From: Piscinibacterium candidicorallinum | Lineage (GTDB): Bacteria; Pseudomonadota; Gammaproteobacteria; Burkholderiales; Burkholderiaceae_C | Direction of reading: 5' to 3' | Assembly (NCBI RefSeq): GCF_047549485.1 | Contig: NZ_CP180191.1 | Span: 682,001-746,000, forward strand | Length of the DNA stretch: 64,000 nucleotides | In this document: one piece after another, positions 27,025 through 40,095 of the stretch | Layout of the letters: each line of letters begins with the position of its first letter | How positions within the stretch are numbered: position 1 is the first letter of the stretch | The notes under the pieces: generated by a model | The model's input: the letters and a program-made list of their open reading frames with translations, nothing else | Told to the model about the DNA's origin: nothing | Databases searched by the model: none | Program-made: the position numbers and the translations under genes

Positions 27025-30000
27025 ATGGCCGTACGAGGCGCTGCTGACGAGGCATCGCTCGCGGGCGTGGAGCATCTGCAGCGTCTTGCGTTTGGCTGGA
27101 TCGAGTCCTCCGGCGCAAATCTGATGTTTGTGGATTCGCTGGGCCAGATCATTTGGGCCTCCGACAGCGCGCGGCACTTCGTGGGCCACCGCTTGGGCGT
27201 GGGCACGGCGCTCAGCAGTCTGGTGGCGCCGCGCTACGCCCATCGGGCGCGTCGGTTGCTGGCGCACCTCTGGGTGGAGGCCGAACGCAAGCCGCAGCGC
27301 ATCCAGGTACCCGTGGCGCTGCGCGAGGCGCCCGATAAGCGCATGACCCTGCGCTTGCACGCCAGCGTGGTCCGCCTGCCCGGTGCAGCCAACGACCGGG
27401 TGCTGGCACTGGAGTTTCGAGATCTGACCGAACCGCGTCTGCGCGATCGGCTGCTCAAGCGCCTGCGGCAGGTGTATCTGCCCAGCCTTGCGGGTGCTGG
27501 CGGCAAAGCCACGGGCGCGCTGGCAGAGGCCGTCCGCCAAGCCGTCTTCCTGCGTGAACTCAGCGCTATCTCGACAACCGTGGTGCTCGTCGCGGGCACG
27601 GATGGCGTGCTGACCTACATCAGTCCGTCTGCGGCAGACCAGCTGGGCGTCCAGGTGGACCGCATCATCGGCCGCGGTGCGCTTTGGCTGCTGATTCCCG
27701 AGGATCGCGCCGCTGCGGCTGAGTTTTTCACCCGGGTGATTGCAGCTGACGTGGGGACGGTGTCGCGTTTCGAAGGCCGGATTCGCCGCTCGGACGGGCA
27801 GCTGCGCACGGTCGAAGTCGAGGCGTTGAACTGCACCCGGATGCCGGCCATCAGCGGCATGGTGGCCGTCGTGCGTGATGTCACCCAGGAGCGCGCGGTG
27901 AGCGAGGCGCTCGTGCAAAGCGAGCGCCGGTTCTCCGCACTCATCGAGCACGCCGTGGATATCGTCCTCGTGCTCGATGCAGAGGGTCTGGTGCGCTACA
28001 TCAGCCCGAATATCGAGCGCTATACCGGCTACGCGCCCCAGGAGCTGGTGGGAGACAGCATCCGGCGCATCCTACATCCTGAAGACACCGAATACCTGTT
28101 TGCACGCCTCACCGCGGTCGTGGAGGGCGACGGGCGACGCAGCCTGCTCCCCATGCGCCATCGGATCGTGGCCAAGGACGGGTCGGTGCGCTATATGTCG
28201 TCGATCGGCCGCAGCCGGACGGACGACCCCGCCGTGGGCGGCATCATTATCAACAGTCGGGATGTCTCCTCGGAGGCGGCCGAGCAGGCGCGCCGTGACG
28301 AAGAAGGCGCACGATCCGCGCGCTACCGCGAGAAGCTCGTTGAATTGGCCGTGTTGCGCCGTGTCGAGTGGCCCGAGAGCCTCGAGCGGCTGCTGAGCGC
28401 CGGCGCGCAAACCTTGGGGGCGGATCTGGCCAGTTTCTGGCGGCTGCGTGCCGAGCCTGAGCGTGTCGAGTGCGAGATGGCTTGGTCCAGTCAGACCGAA
28501 CGGGCGGCCAGGATCAAGGGGGTGACGCTGACCGCGGAGGCCTTCCCGGCCTATTTCGAGGCAATACGTGACAACCGTCCGATGTCGGCTGCTTGGGCGG
28601 CCGATCATCCTGGCATGCAGGCCGTGTGCTCGGAGCCGGGCTTTGAGGACACCGGTGCGATCCTCGATGTACCCGTTTGGGTGGACGGCCGTGTCGTCGG
28701 GGTGTTGAGCTTCAAGCATTTCGGCCAAACCAGAACATGGCTCGCTGAAGACGAGAACTTCGCCACGCATTTGTCGAGTTTGCTGGCCTTGGCGCTGGAG
28801 TCCGCGATGCTGCGCGAGGCGGAAAAACGCATTGAGCGGCTGGCCTGGCTGGATTCGTTGACGGGACTGCCGAACCGTAATCTGCTGCGCGAGCGCATGA
28901 CCCGCCTCATCGAGTATGTGTCTCGCAAGGGCACGCGCATGGCGGTGCTGCTGCTGGACCTCGATCGTTTCAAGGAAGTCAACGACACCTACGGCCACCA
29001 CGTGGGCGACGCGCTGCTGAAGAACACTGCGACTGCGTTGCAACGCGCCGTGGGCAAAGACGGTTGGGTAGCGCGTTTGGGTGGAGATGAATTTGTGATC
29101 CTGGTGCCGCGCTTTGAGCACCGGGACGATCTGGCCCGGCTGGCCGGCCGGATCGCCGAGAGTCTGTCTGCGGCCGAAGTGCCGCGTGGCATCGAGTTCG
29201 CCGTCACCACGTCAATTGGCATTGCCGTGTTTCCCGAGCACGGGCGATCCATTTCCGCCCTGCTCAAGCACGCAGATGCCGCGATGTACCAGGCCAAGTC
29301 CAGCGGACGGGCCACGTTCCACTTCTACAACGCCTTCCGGCACAACATCGAGAGCCGCGAACAGCGTCTGGCCAAGCAGATCCAGCGTGCGATCGAGCAG
29401 AACCAGCTGGTGCTGCACTTCCAGCCCCAGGTCGCCATCGATACCGGAATGCCCACGGGCATGGAAGCCCTGGTGCGCTGGCAGCATCCAGAGCGCGGGC
29501 TGCTCTATCCGGAAGCCTTCCTGTCTGCCATCGAAGAGTTTGGGCTGACTGAGTCCCTTACCAAATACGTCAGCCGCCTGGCCTGCAAGCACATCGCGCG
29601 CTGGCGCGCGATGGGCATCCCGACGCCCCCGGTGTCCATCAACATCACCGGCCGGGAATTCTGCGACCTGCGCCTGCCAAACATCCTCAAGCAGGCGCTG
29701 GCCGAGTTCGAGTTGCCGGCCAACGCCATCGTCGTGGAGGTGACTGAAGGCTCACTGGTGCATGACAACGAAGTCGCAGTCGAGGTGTTCAAGGCCCTGT
29801 CGCAGGCCGGTATCCACATTAGCCTCGATGACTTCGGCATGGGCTACTCGTCCCTGTCATATCTGAAGCGCCTGCCGCTGAACTCGATCAAGATTGACCG
29901 GTCCTTCATCGAGAATCTGCCGATGGATGCGGATTCCGCCGCCATCACGCAGGCGATTGTCTCCATGGCGCGCCACCTGAACCTGGGCATCGTCGCAGAG

Positions 30001-30132
30001 GGTGTCGAGCGCTCCAGCCAGGCCGAGTTCCTCCTGCGCCTGGGATGTCGACACGCCCAAGGCTATCTCTACGGTGCGCCGCTGGATCACGCCGCCGTCC
30101 AGGCGTTCCTGGAAGCCCGCGCCGCCAGCTGA
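27025..30132 (+). CDS. Bifunctional diguanylate cyclase/phosphodiesterase with PAS and GAF sensors
   Basis: About 1035 residues. PAS-like domains lie at about 15-130, 180-285 and 295-420; a GAF domain at about 435-600; GGDEF at about 605-770; EAL at about 785-1030. The cyclase motif GGDEF (about 686-690) is intact, and the EAL domain keeps MEALVRW, the EVTEGSLV glutamate, LDDFGMGYSSL and IVAEGVE, so both activities look possible. The usual inhibitory RxxD site five residues before GGDEF is not there (the aligned residues are Gly and Gly). No transmembrane helix is seen. The ATG at 27025 is preferred; a GTG at 26956 is in frame. It makes or degrades cyclic-di-GMP, which commonly controls EPS and motility. 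Confidence 0.9.
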   Translation: MAVRGAADEASLAGVEHLQRLAFGWIESSGANLMFVDSLGQIIWASDSARHFVGHRLGVGTALSSLVAPRYAHRARRLLAHLWVEAERKPQRIQVPVALREAPDKRMTLRLHASVVRLPGAANDRVLALEFRDLTEPRLRDRLLKRLRQVYLPSLAGAGGKATGALAEAVRQAVFLRELSAISTTVVLVAGTDGVLTYISPSAADQLGVQVDRIIGRGALWLLIPEDRAAAAEFFTRVIAADVGTVSRFEGRIRRSDGQLRTVEVEALNCTRMPAISGMVAVVRDVTQERAVSEALVQSERRFSALIEHAVDIVLVLDAEGLVRYISPNIERYTGYAPQELVGDSIRRILHPEDTEYLFARLTAVVEGDGRRSLLPMRHRIVAKDGSVRYMSSIGRSRTDDPAVGGIIINSRDVSSEAAEQARRDEEGARSARYREKLVELAVLRRVEWPESLERLLSAGAQTLGADLASFWRLRAEPERVECEMAWSSQTERAARIKGVTLTAEAFPAYFEAIRDNRPMSAAWAADHPGMQAVCSEPGFEDTGAILDVPVWVDGRVVGVLSFKHFGQTRTWLAEDENFATHLSSLLALALESAMLREAEKRIERLAWLDSLTGLPNRNLLRERMTRLIEYVSRKGTRMAVLLLDLDRFKEVNDTYGHHVGDALLKNTATALQRAVGKDGWVARLGGDEFVILVPRFEHRDDLARLAGRIAESLSAAEVPRGIEFAVTTSIGIAVFPEHGRSISALLKHADAAMYQAKSSGRATFHFYNAFRHNIESREQRLAKQIQRAIEQNQLVLHFQPQVAIDTGMPTGMEALVRWQHPERGLLYPEAFLSAIEEFGLTESLTKYVSRLACKHIARWRAMGIPTPPVSINITGREFCDLRLPNILKQALAEFELPANAIVVEVTEGSLVHDNEVAVEVFKALSQAGIHISLDDFGMGYSSLSYLKRLPLNSIKIDRSFIENLPMDADSAAITQAIVSMARHLNLGIVAEGVERSSQAEFLLRLGCRHAQGYLYGAPLDHAAVQAFLEARAAS

Positions 30133-30209
30133 GGCTCGCCAGCGGGAGCGGGAGCCGCAACAAGCTGCCGCTACAGTTCGCAGCTTGATGTGTCCCCTTG
30201 GAGATCCCT

Positions 30210-30989
30210 GTGCCTGACTACCAGAATCTGCTCGTTGAGCAGCATGATCGCGTCCTGCTTGTTCGCCTGAACCGTCCGAAGCAATTGAATGCGCTCAACG
30301 ATGCGCTGATGGACGAACTGGGTGCTGCGCTGACCGCAGCGGATGCCGACGAATCGATCGGCTGCATCGTCATCACCGGCAGCGAACGTGCTTTTGCCGC
30401 CGGCGCAGACATCTCGGCCATGGCCTCCTGGACCTACATGGATGTCTATCGGACGGACTACATCACCCGCAACTGGGAAGCGCTGCGGCGAATCCGCAAG
30501 CCGGTGATCGCTGCGGTGGCTGGATACGCCCTGGGAGGCGGCTGCGAGCTTGCCATGATGTGCGACATCCTGATCGCTGGCCAAGGCGCCAAGTTTGGTC
30601 AGCCCGAAGTCAAGCTCGGCATCCTGCCAGGCGCAGGTGGTACGCAGCGGTTGCCGAGAGCGGTCGGCAAGGCCAAGGCGATGGATCTGTGCCTCACGGC
30701 CCGCAACATGAGCGCCGAGGAAGCCGAGCGCGCGGGCCTCATCTCCAGAGTGGTGCCTGATGATCAGCTGGTGAGCGAGGCGCTGGCCATGGCGACGCAG
30801 ATCTCAGGCATGTCGCTGCCGATCATCATGATGATCAAGGAGAGCGTGAACCGCGCGTACGAGGCGCCTCTCTCGGAGGGGCTCCTGTTCGAACGCCGAG
30901 TCTTTCACGCCGCCTTCGCAACTGAAGATCAGAAGGAGGGCATGGCTGCCTTCCTCGAAAAGCGCCCCGCGCAGTTCAAGCACCAATAG
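30210..30989 (+). CDS. Enoyl-CoA hydratase
   Basis: 259 residues, crotonase family. It has the oxyanion-hole segments [14 protein letters not shown] and [15 protein letters not shown], and [22 protein letters not shown], so both catalytic Glu of the hydratase (in GGCEL and QPEVKLG) are present. It hydrates trans-2-enoyl-CoA in beta-oxidation. The GTG start at 30210 has a GGAG ribosome site six bases upstream; a TTG at 30198 would overlap that site. It is the last protein gene before the rRNA operon. Confidence 0.93.
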   Translation: MPDYQNLLVEQHDRVLLVRLNRPKQLNALNDALMDELGAALTAADADESIGCIVITGSERAFAAGADISAMASWTYMDVYRTDYITRNWEALRRIRKPVIAAVAGYALGGGCELAMMCDILIAGQGAKFGQPEVKLGILPGAGGTQRLPRAVGKAKAMDLCLTARNMSAEEAERAGLISRVVPDDQLVSEALAMATQISGMSLPIIMMIKESVNRAYEAPLSEGLLFERRVFHAAFATEDQKEGMAAFLEKRPAQFKHQ

Positions 30990-31047
30990 ACAGACGCTCA
31001 AGGCTGTCGGGTTCGAGCAAGCCCTCCACCCCGGCTGAAGGCCTGAT

Positions 31048-31076
31048 TTGACAGGCCGAAAAAGAGCTGTCACAAT
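31048..31076 (+). promoter_or_regulatory. rrn promoter P1
   Basis: TTGACA (31048-31053), a 17-bp spacer and CACAAT (31071-31076). It is close to the sigma-70 consensus and is followed by a 19-bp stretch that recurs after the second promoter. Confidence 0.8.
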
Positions 31077-31092
31077 CTCGTTTCTCTGCTGC
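31074..31092 (+). repeat. 19-bp direct repeat downstream of rrn promoter P1
   Basis: AATCTCGTTTCTCTGCTGC, overlapping the P1 -10 box and covering its expected transcription start and early transcribed region. The identical copy lies at 31196-31214. Confidence 0.9.
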
Positions 31093-31169
31093 ACAAACGT
31101 TGTTTCAACAGAAACGCGACAGCGCAGCAGGGAACTGAATCGACTCTCTAACAAATTCGCTGCAGAGAG

Positions 31170-31198
31170 TTGACAGCAGAAAAGAACAGGTTCATAAT
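31170..31198 (+). promoter_or_regulatory. rrn promoter P2
   Basis: TTGACA (31170-31175), a 17-bp spacer and CATAAT (31193-31198), about 230 bp before 16S. An inverted repeat ACTCTCT/AGAGAGT (31143-31149 and 31164-31170) ends at the first base of the -35 box, so the site could be regulated by a bound protein. Confidence 0.85.
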
Positions 31199-31214
31199 CT
31201 CGTTTCTCTGCTGC
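31196..31214 (+). repeat. 19-bp direct repeat downstream of rrn promoter P2
   Basis: Identical to 31074-31092 and placed in the same way relative to its promoter, which suggests the promoter unit was duplicated or that the initiation region is under selection. Confidence 0.9.
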
Positions 31215-31252
31215 TGACGAAGCAAACAAAGCGACGTCAAACAAACGCAGCC

Positions 31253-31265
31253 TGATCTTTAAAAA
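31253..31265 (+). promoter_or_regulatory. boxA-like antitermination element of the rrn leader
   Basis: TGATCTTTAAAAA resembles the boxA consensus (TGCTCTTTAACAA) that loads the Nus antitermination complex. It lies between P2 and the 16S processing stem. Confidence 0.7.
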
Positions 31266-31267
31266 AT

Positions 31268-31300
31268 AACAGCCGATAAGTGTGGGCGCCTGATGTGCGA
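31268..31300 (+). other. 5' arm of the 16S rRNA processing stem
   Basis: The segment with CCGATAAGTGTG (31273-31284) is complementary, with G-U pairs extending it, to 32968-33000 past the 16S 3' end (CACACTTATCGG at 32983-32994). The two arms form the long duplex cut by RNase III to release pre-16S. Confidence 0.8.
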
Positions 31301-31426
31301 CACGATTTCGCAAGAAGTCGACGCAAACAAATCAAGGCGCTCATACAAAAGTAATTCAAGGTAATGGTTTTACATTGCCTCGTTTATTTGAGTTGAGCGA
31401 GTCCGCAAGGACACCAAAACAGTGAT

Positions 31427-32959
<1,533 letters not shown>

Positions 32960-32967
32960 GAGCGACG

Positions 32968-33000
32968 TCCACATTAGGTGCTCACACTTATCGGTTTGTT
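32968..33000 (+). other. 3' arm of the 16S rRNA processing stem
   Basis: Pairs with 31268-31300 in the leader across some 30 positions, including a perfect 12-bp core, to close the 16S precursor loop. Confidence 0.78.
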
Positions 33001-33078
33001 GGTCAAGTGGAATTGAACGGTGAAACGTGGAACGCGCCGGCCAGGCCCTGCGTTTCATTGCGGATCCTTCACTCCGAA

Positions 33079-33155
33079 GGGTCTGTAGCTCAGCTGGTTA
33101 GAGCACCGTCTTGATAAGGCGGGGGTCGTTGGTTCGAGCCCAACCAGACCCACCA
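33079..33155 (+). tRNA. tRNA-Ile (GAT)
   Basis: 77 nt. The acceptor stem GGGTCTG/CAGACCC, D-loop AGCTCAGCTGGTTAGAGC, anticodon GAT at 33113-33115, T-loop GGTTCGAGCC and an encoded CCA end are present. It is in the usual 16S-23S spacer position. Confidence 0.98.
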
Positions 33156-33166
33156 TTCGTTTCGGC

Positions 33167-33242
33167 GGGGGATTAGCTCAGCTGGGAGAGCACCTGCTTT
33201 GCAAGCAGGGGGTCGTCGGTTCGATCCCGTCATCCTCCACCA
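33167..33242 (+). tRNA. tRNA-Ala (TGC)
   Basis: 76 nt. The acceptor GGGGGAT/ATCCTCC (one G-U pair), the anticodon TGC at 33200-33202 in CTTTGCAAG, T-loop GGTTCGATCC and an encoded CCA end are present. It lies 11 bp after tRNA-Ile. Confidence 0.98.
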
Positions 33243-33307
33243 CCCACTCCAACAAAATTTAGAGTTGAATCGAAAGCTGGTGGCTTTGGATTCAGCTTTA
33301 CGGCTGT

Positions 33308-33320
33308 TGTTCTTTAACAA
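33308..33320 (+). promoter_or_regulatory. boxA antitermination element in the 16S-23S spacer
   Basis: TGTTCTTTAACAA is nearly identical to the boxA consensus and lies between tRNA-Ala and 23S, the standard site for renewed loading of the Nus complex. Confidence 0.82.
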
Positions 33321-33491
33321 TCTGGAAAACGCAATACTTCAGTGATGAAGCGACATTTAGTTGTCTTTTTAATCATTGGGGTGGATTGCAAATAGTATCC
33401 AAATTCTCAACAAAGAGACTTAGATACGGCGAATTCATTGATGAGACCAGAAGTTGCTGGCAACCATAAGTCGTGGTTGTCAGTGTTATAG

Positions 33492-36361
<2,870 letters not shown>

Positions 36362-36465
36362 AATTCTGACAATCACAGCAACCTAGAATCTCAATGAATT
36401 CGGTTGCAATCCAAAGCGTTTTCCAGATTGGGCCTGCTTGAGTAACCAAGCAGGCTTACCAGTTA

Positions 36466-36581
36466 AGCCTGATGACCATAGCGCGGTGGTCCCACCCCTT
36501 CCCATCCCGAACAGGACCGTGAAACACCGTTGCGCCGATGATAGTGCGGATGCCCGTGTGAAAGTAGGACATCGTCAGGCT
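36466..36581 (+). rRNA. rrf: 5S ribosomal RNA
   Basis: About 116 nt. The ends AGCCTGATGACC and ATCGTCAGGCT pair, and the internal GGTCCCACCCCTTCCCATCC and CCGATGATAGTGCGGA stretches are typical of 5S. It lies about 105 bp after 23S. Confidence 0.96.
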
Positions 36582-36591
36582 GTTATACGTG

Positions 36592-36620
36592 AAAACCCCT
36601 GCAGAAATGCAGGGGTTTTT
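36592..36620 (+). terminator. rrn intrinsic terminator
   Basis: A 12-bp perfect stem (AAAACCCCTGCA / TGCAGGGGTTTT) with a GAAA tetraloop and a T-run, 10 bp after 5S. It ends the rRNA operon. Confidence 0.93.
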
Positions 36621-36697
36621 GCATTTGCGCGCCTCGATAATCGCGGGCGGACGCCGAGGGCAACGGATCCAGGTGCCGCTTCAGGGGACGCAAAATC

Positions 36698-37456
36698 ATG
36701 CTGCATTTCGGGCGACTTGCTGGCGTCGCCATCGCATTTTCGCTGCTTGTCGGGTGCGCCCACCGCAGCGAGTCAACGTCGCCGCCGTTGACCCTTGAGC
36801 AGGTCGCGCTGCCCGGGCCGCCCGCGGGCGCGTATGCCCGCTGGGACAATGTCCCCGTTTTGCCGGGTAAACGTCGGACGGCGTATTGGGTCGAGCAAGC
36901 CGAACGCTCGACGGGCGATGCTCGGTACCTACGGGCGCGCAGTCAATCCGCCGCTTCGGCACTGACTCTTCGCCTGCAGCCGCAACCTGCACCCAAGCAG
37001 ATCGCATGGTCCTGGAAGGTCCTGCACGCGCCGGAGGATGCGGCGACTGCCGATTCCACCCGTGAGGATTCGGCCGCACGCATCGTCTTGATGTTCGGGC
37101 CACCATCAAACGCAGCGCTGGATGCGCTCCCGATGCGCGACCAACTTGCGATGGAAAAGGCGCGCCTGCTGCTGCGCCGCGAACCCCCCTACGCCACGCT
37201 GATGTATTTGTGGTCGGCGGACAAGTCACCGGAGGCGATTTTCATTTCTCGCCACACCGGGCGGGTGCGTAGCGTCATCGTCGATGGCCCGCGCAAGACG
37301 GTGGACTGGCAAAGCTTCGATCGCGATGTTGCAGCTGACTTCCAGCGCGCATTTGGCGAGGCGCCCGGCCCGCTGATTGGCGTGGCGATCATGACGGACA
37401 GCGACAACACCGGTTCCCGCGCAGAAGCACTCTACCGGGACCTGCGCCTGCGCTGA
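36698..37456 (+). CDS. DUF3047 lipoprotein
   Basis: 252 residues with a signal peptide ending in lipobox LLVGC (Cys about 20), so probably lipid-anchored. The body shows the DUF3047 pattern: AWSWKV, DSAARIVLMFG, ATLMYLWS, RSVIVDG, the central DVAADFQRAFGE and the C-terminal GVAIMTDSDNTGSRAEA. Family function is unknown; the fold resembles carbohydrate-binding sandwiches. It stands alone between the rRNA operon and the peptide transporter genes, on the same strand. Confidence 0.85.
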   Translation: MLHFGRLAGVAIAFSLLVGCAHRSESTSPPLTLEQVALPGPPAGAYARWDNVPVLPGKRRTAYWVEQAERSTGDARYLRARSQSAASALTLRLQPQPAPKQIAWSWKVLHAPEDAATADSTREDSAARIVLMFGPPSNAALDALPMRDQLAMEKARLLLRREPPYATLMYLWSADKSPEAIFISRHTGRVRSVIVDGPRKTVDWQSFDRDVAADFQRAFGEAPGPLIGVAIMTDSDNTGSRAEALYRDLRLR

Positions 37457-37559
37457 GATCCACCGCTCGGCACGCTCCGTGCTCGTCCCTGCGAGCGCCA
37501 CGCCCCGCGCGTGACCGAACCATTACACTGCGCGGCTTACCCAAGGCTTCACCCATCCC

Positions 37560-38543
37560 ATGCTCGCATTCATTGTGCGCCGCCTTATCCAGGCGGTGAT
37601 GGTCATGCTCTCGGTGGCATTGATCGCATTCTTGCTGTTTCAGTACGTGGGCGATCCTGTCGCTTCGATGGTGGGCCAGGAAGCCACTCAGCAGGACCGC
37701 GAGCGCCTGCGACAGGAGCTCGGGCTGGACAAGCCTGTCGTCTTGCAGTTCGTCAGCTTCGTAGGCAATGCGGTCCAGGGCGAGTTCGGAATCAGCTACC
37801 GCCAGGGCCGTAAAGTGTCCACGCTCCTGCAGGAACGAATGCCCGCAACGCTTGAGCTGGCGGGCGCTGCAGCGGTCCTGGCGCTGTGTGTGGGCATTCC
37901 ACTGGGCGTCTACACGGCGCTGCGCCGCAAGGGTTTCATCAGCCAGACATTGCTCGTGTTCTCCCTGCTGGGCGTTTCGCTACCCACCTTTCTGATCGGG
38001 ATCCTGCTGATCCTGGTGTTCGCGGTGTGGTTAGGGTGGTTGCCCTCCTTCGGTCGTGGCGATACCACCGCCCTGGGTTGGTGGACTACGGGGCTGCTGA
38101 CGGCGGATGGCTGGAAGCACTTGATCCTGCCGGCCGTCACGCTTGCGCTGTTCCAGCTGACCTTGGTCATGCGCCTGGTACGCGCCGAAATGCTGGAGGT
38201 GCTTCGGACGGACTACATCAAATTCGCCCGAGCGCGCGGCCTGTCCAACCGCGCCGTGCACTTCGGCCATGCCCTGAAGAACACGCTGGTTCCCGTGATC
38301 ACGATCACGGGCCTGCAACTGGGCTCGATCATCGCCTTCGCAATCATCACCGAAACCGTATTCCAGTGGCCGGGTATGGGCCTACTCTTCATTCAGGCGG
38401 TGCAGTTCGCTGACATCCCGGTGATGGCGGCCTATCTGTGCCTGATCGCGCTGATCTTCGTGGTGATCAACCTGATCGTTGACTTGCTGTATTTCGCGGT
38501 GGATCCACGCCTGCGTGTGGAGCGCGCCTCCTCGGCCCACTGA
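37560..38543 (+). CDS. Peptide/nickel-type ABC transporter permease, DppB/OppB-like
   Basis: 327 residues with six transmembrane helices, the long periplasmic loop after helix 1 carrying ERLRQELGLDKPVVLQFVSF, and the EAA loop (DYIKFARARGLSNRAVHFGHALKNTLVPV) that docks on the ATPase. It is the first gene of a transporter set followed by the DppC-, DppD- and DppF-like genes. No binding-protein gene adjoins, so the substrate (di- or oligopeptide, or other) stays open. Confidence 0.93.
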   Translation: MLAFIVRRLIQAVMVMLSVALIAFLLFQYVGDPVASMVGQEATQQDRERLRQELGLDKPVVLQFVSFVGNAVQGEFGISYRQGRKVSTLLQERMPATLELAGAAAVLALCVGIPLGVYTALRRKGFISQTLLVFSLLGVSLPTFLIGILLILVFAVWLGWLPSFGRGDTTALGWWTTGLLTADGWKHLILPAVTLALFQLTLVMRLVRAEMLEVLRTDYIKFARARGLSNRAVHFGHALKNTLVPVITITGLQLGSIIAFAIITETVFQWPGMGLLFIQAVQFADIPVMAAYLCLIALIFVVINLIVDLLYFAVDPRLRVERASSAH

Positions 38544-38615
38544 TCCTCCTGAGACGATTCGCCTTGCAACTAGACACACTCGCTCCCTGAGCCACCGCAT
38601 ACGCTGAACAGAATC

Positions 38616-39563
38616 ATGAGCACAACTTCTGCACTCGCCCTGGCCAAGCCCCAGTCCTGGTGGGCCCGCGCATGGGACTCCGATCTGGCCTACAGCTTCC
38701 GGCACAGCCCCGTGGCCATTGTGGCTGCAATCGTGGTGTTGCTGCTCGTGGGCGCAGCGTTGCTTGCGCCCCTGATCGCACCGCAGAACCCCTTCGATCT
38801 GGCCACCGTCGACCTCATGGACAGCCGTACGCCGCCCGTATGGTCCGAGGGCGGCAATCCGAAGTACATCCTCGGCACAGACGATCAGGGCCGAGACGTC
38901 CTGTCACTGCTGATGCACGGCATCCAGATCTCGCTGATCGTCGGCCTGGCGTCGGTCGCCTTGGCCATGTTTCTCGGAATCAGCCTGGGCCTGCTGGCCG
39001 GCTATGTGGGCGGCAAGGTGGACGCGTTCATCATGCGAGTCGCTGACGTACAGCTGAGCTTCCCGGCCATCCTGATCGTGCTTTTGATCGACGGCGCTGC
39101 TCGTGTTGCACTGCCCAAGGGATCACACGACTCGATGGTGTTCCTGGTGATCGTCGTGGCGATCGGCCTGTCGAACTGGGTGCAGTACGCACGCACTGTG
39201 CGTGGTTCGACGCTCGTCGAGAAGAACAAGGAGTATGTGCAGGCAGCGCGCGTGATCGGTGTCAACCCGCTGGCCGTCATGTTCAAGCACGTCCTGCCCA
39301 ATGTGATGGGCCCGGTGCTGGTGCTGGCGACCATCAACATCGCAAGTGCGGTGCTGACAGAGGCGACACTGTCATTTCTCGGCGTCGGCCTGCCGCCCAC
39401 GTCGCCCTCGCTGGGTGTTCAGATCCAAAAGGGGAATGAGTTGCTGTTCTCTGGCGAGTGGTGGATGGTCATCTTCCCTGGCATCGCGCTCATGATGCTC
39501 GCCTTGTCCGTCAACCTCCTGGGTGACTGGCTCCGAGACGCGCTGAACCCCAAGCTTCAGTAA
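38616..39563 (+). CDS. Peptide-type ABC transporter permease, DppC/OppC-like
   Basis: 315 residues. It has the OppC N-terminal segment with one helix and the GTDDQGRDVLSLLMHGIQISL motif, five further helices, and the EAA loop EYVQAARVIGVNPLAVMFKHVLPN. It ends in LLGDWLRDALNPKLQ, a family signature. It pairs with the permease 72 bp upstream to form the membrane channel. Confidence 0.94.
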   Translation: MSTTSALALAKPQSWWARAWDSDLAYSFRHSPVAIVAAIVVLLLVGAALLAPLIAPQNPFDLATVDLMDSRTPPVWSEGGNPKYILGTDDQGRDVLSLLMHGIQISLIVGLASVALAMFLGISLGLLAGYVGGKVDAFIMRVADVQLSFPAILIVLLIDGAARVALPKGSHDSMVFLVIVVAIGLSNWVQYARTVRGSTLVEKNKEYVQAARVIGVNPLAVMFKHVLPNVMGPVLVLATINIASAVLTEATLSFLGVGLPPTSPSLGVQIQKGNELLFSGEWWMVIFPGIALMMLALSVNLLGDWLRDALNPKLQ

Positions 39564-39623
39564 GGGCGGCCCTCAGGCATTCCGGCCGCCAAGTTGTCGT
39601 TCACCTTGAAAGGAGATCGCACC

Positions 39624-40004
39624 ATGAAGCACATCGCGAAACTCTTTGCTGTCGCCGGCGCGCTTGCGCTGCTGTCGGCATGCACTACGACCCAGTCCCA
39701 GCTGGAGGGTAAGCCCTTCACGCGTGTGGACCCGAAGCTGTACCCGGTCATCGTCAGCAAGGTGGACGGCAAGTCCTACCTGCAGCAGCCGGTGATGGTG
39801 GACCCCGGCAAGCGCGTGGTCACCGTGACCGCGCGTCCCGAGCGTTACGGTACGCAGTCGGTGGACCGTACCTTCACCGTGGATGTCGGCCCCTGCGAGA
39901 TCATCCGCCTCGGCGCGCGGCGCGAGAGCCCCCTGATGGACGACTTCGAGCCGGTCGTCGTGGAGCGCGAACCCAAGGCCGGCTGCACGGCCAAGAAGGG
40001 CTGA
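39624..40004 (+). CDS. Small lipoprotein of unknown function between transporter genes
   Basis: 126 residues starting MKHIAKLFAVAGALALLSACTTT. The lipobox LSAC predicts a lipidated Cys at about 20. The mature part is mostly predicted beta-structure, with PVMVDPGKRVVTVTARPE and VGPCEIIRLGAR, and has a Cys pair that could bridge. The ATG at 39624 has an AGGAG ribosome site. It lies 60 bp after the permease gene and about 90 bp before the ATPase gene. It does not look like a periplasmic binding protein (far too short). Its link to the transporter is positional only. Confidence 0.7.
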   Translation: MKHIAKLFAVAGALALLSACTTTQSQLEGKPFTRVDPKLYPVIVSKVDGKSYLQQPVMVDPGKRVVTVTARPERYGTQSVDRTFTVDVGPCEIIRLGARRESPLMDDFEPVVVEREPKAGCTAKKG

Positions 40005-40095
40005 GCGCCCCAACACCCATGCGCCCCGGGCAGGTGGCAGAACCCACCCGGGCGACCCGATCGAACGCACTGAACACCCCGGAAGGCCCAAGCCC

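Noticed and set aside
28072..29121. Long antisense frame inside the GGDEF-EAL gene
   Set aside because: It is fully antisense to a gene with clear domains and has no domain of its own.
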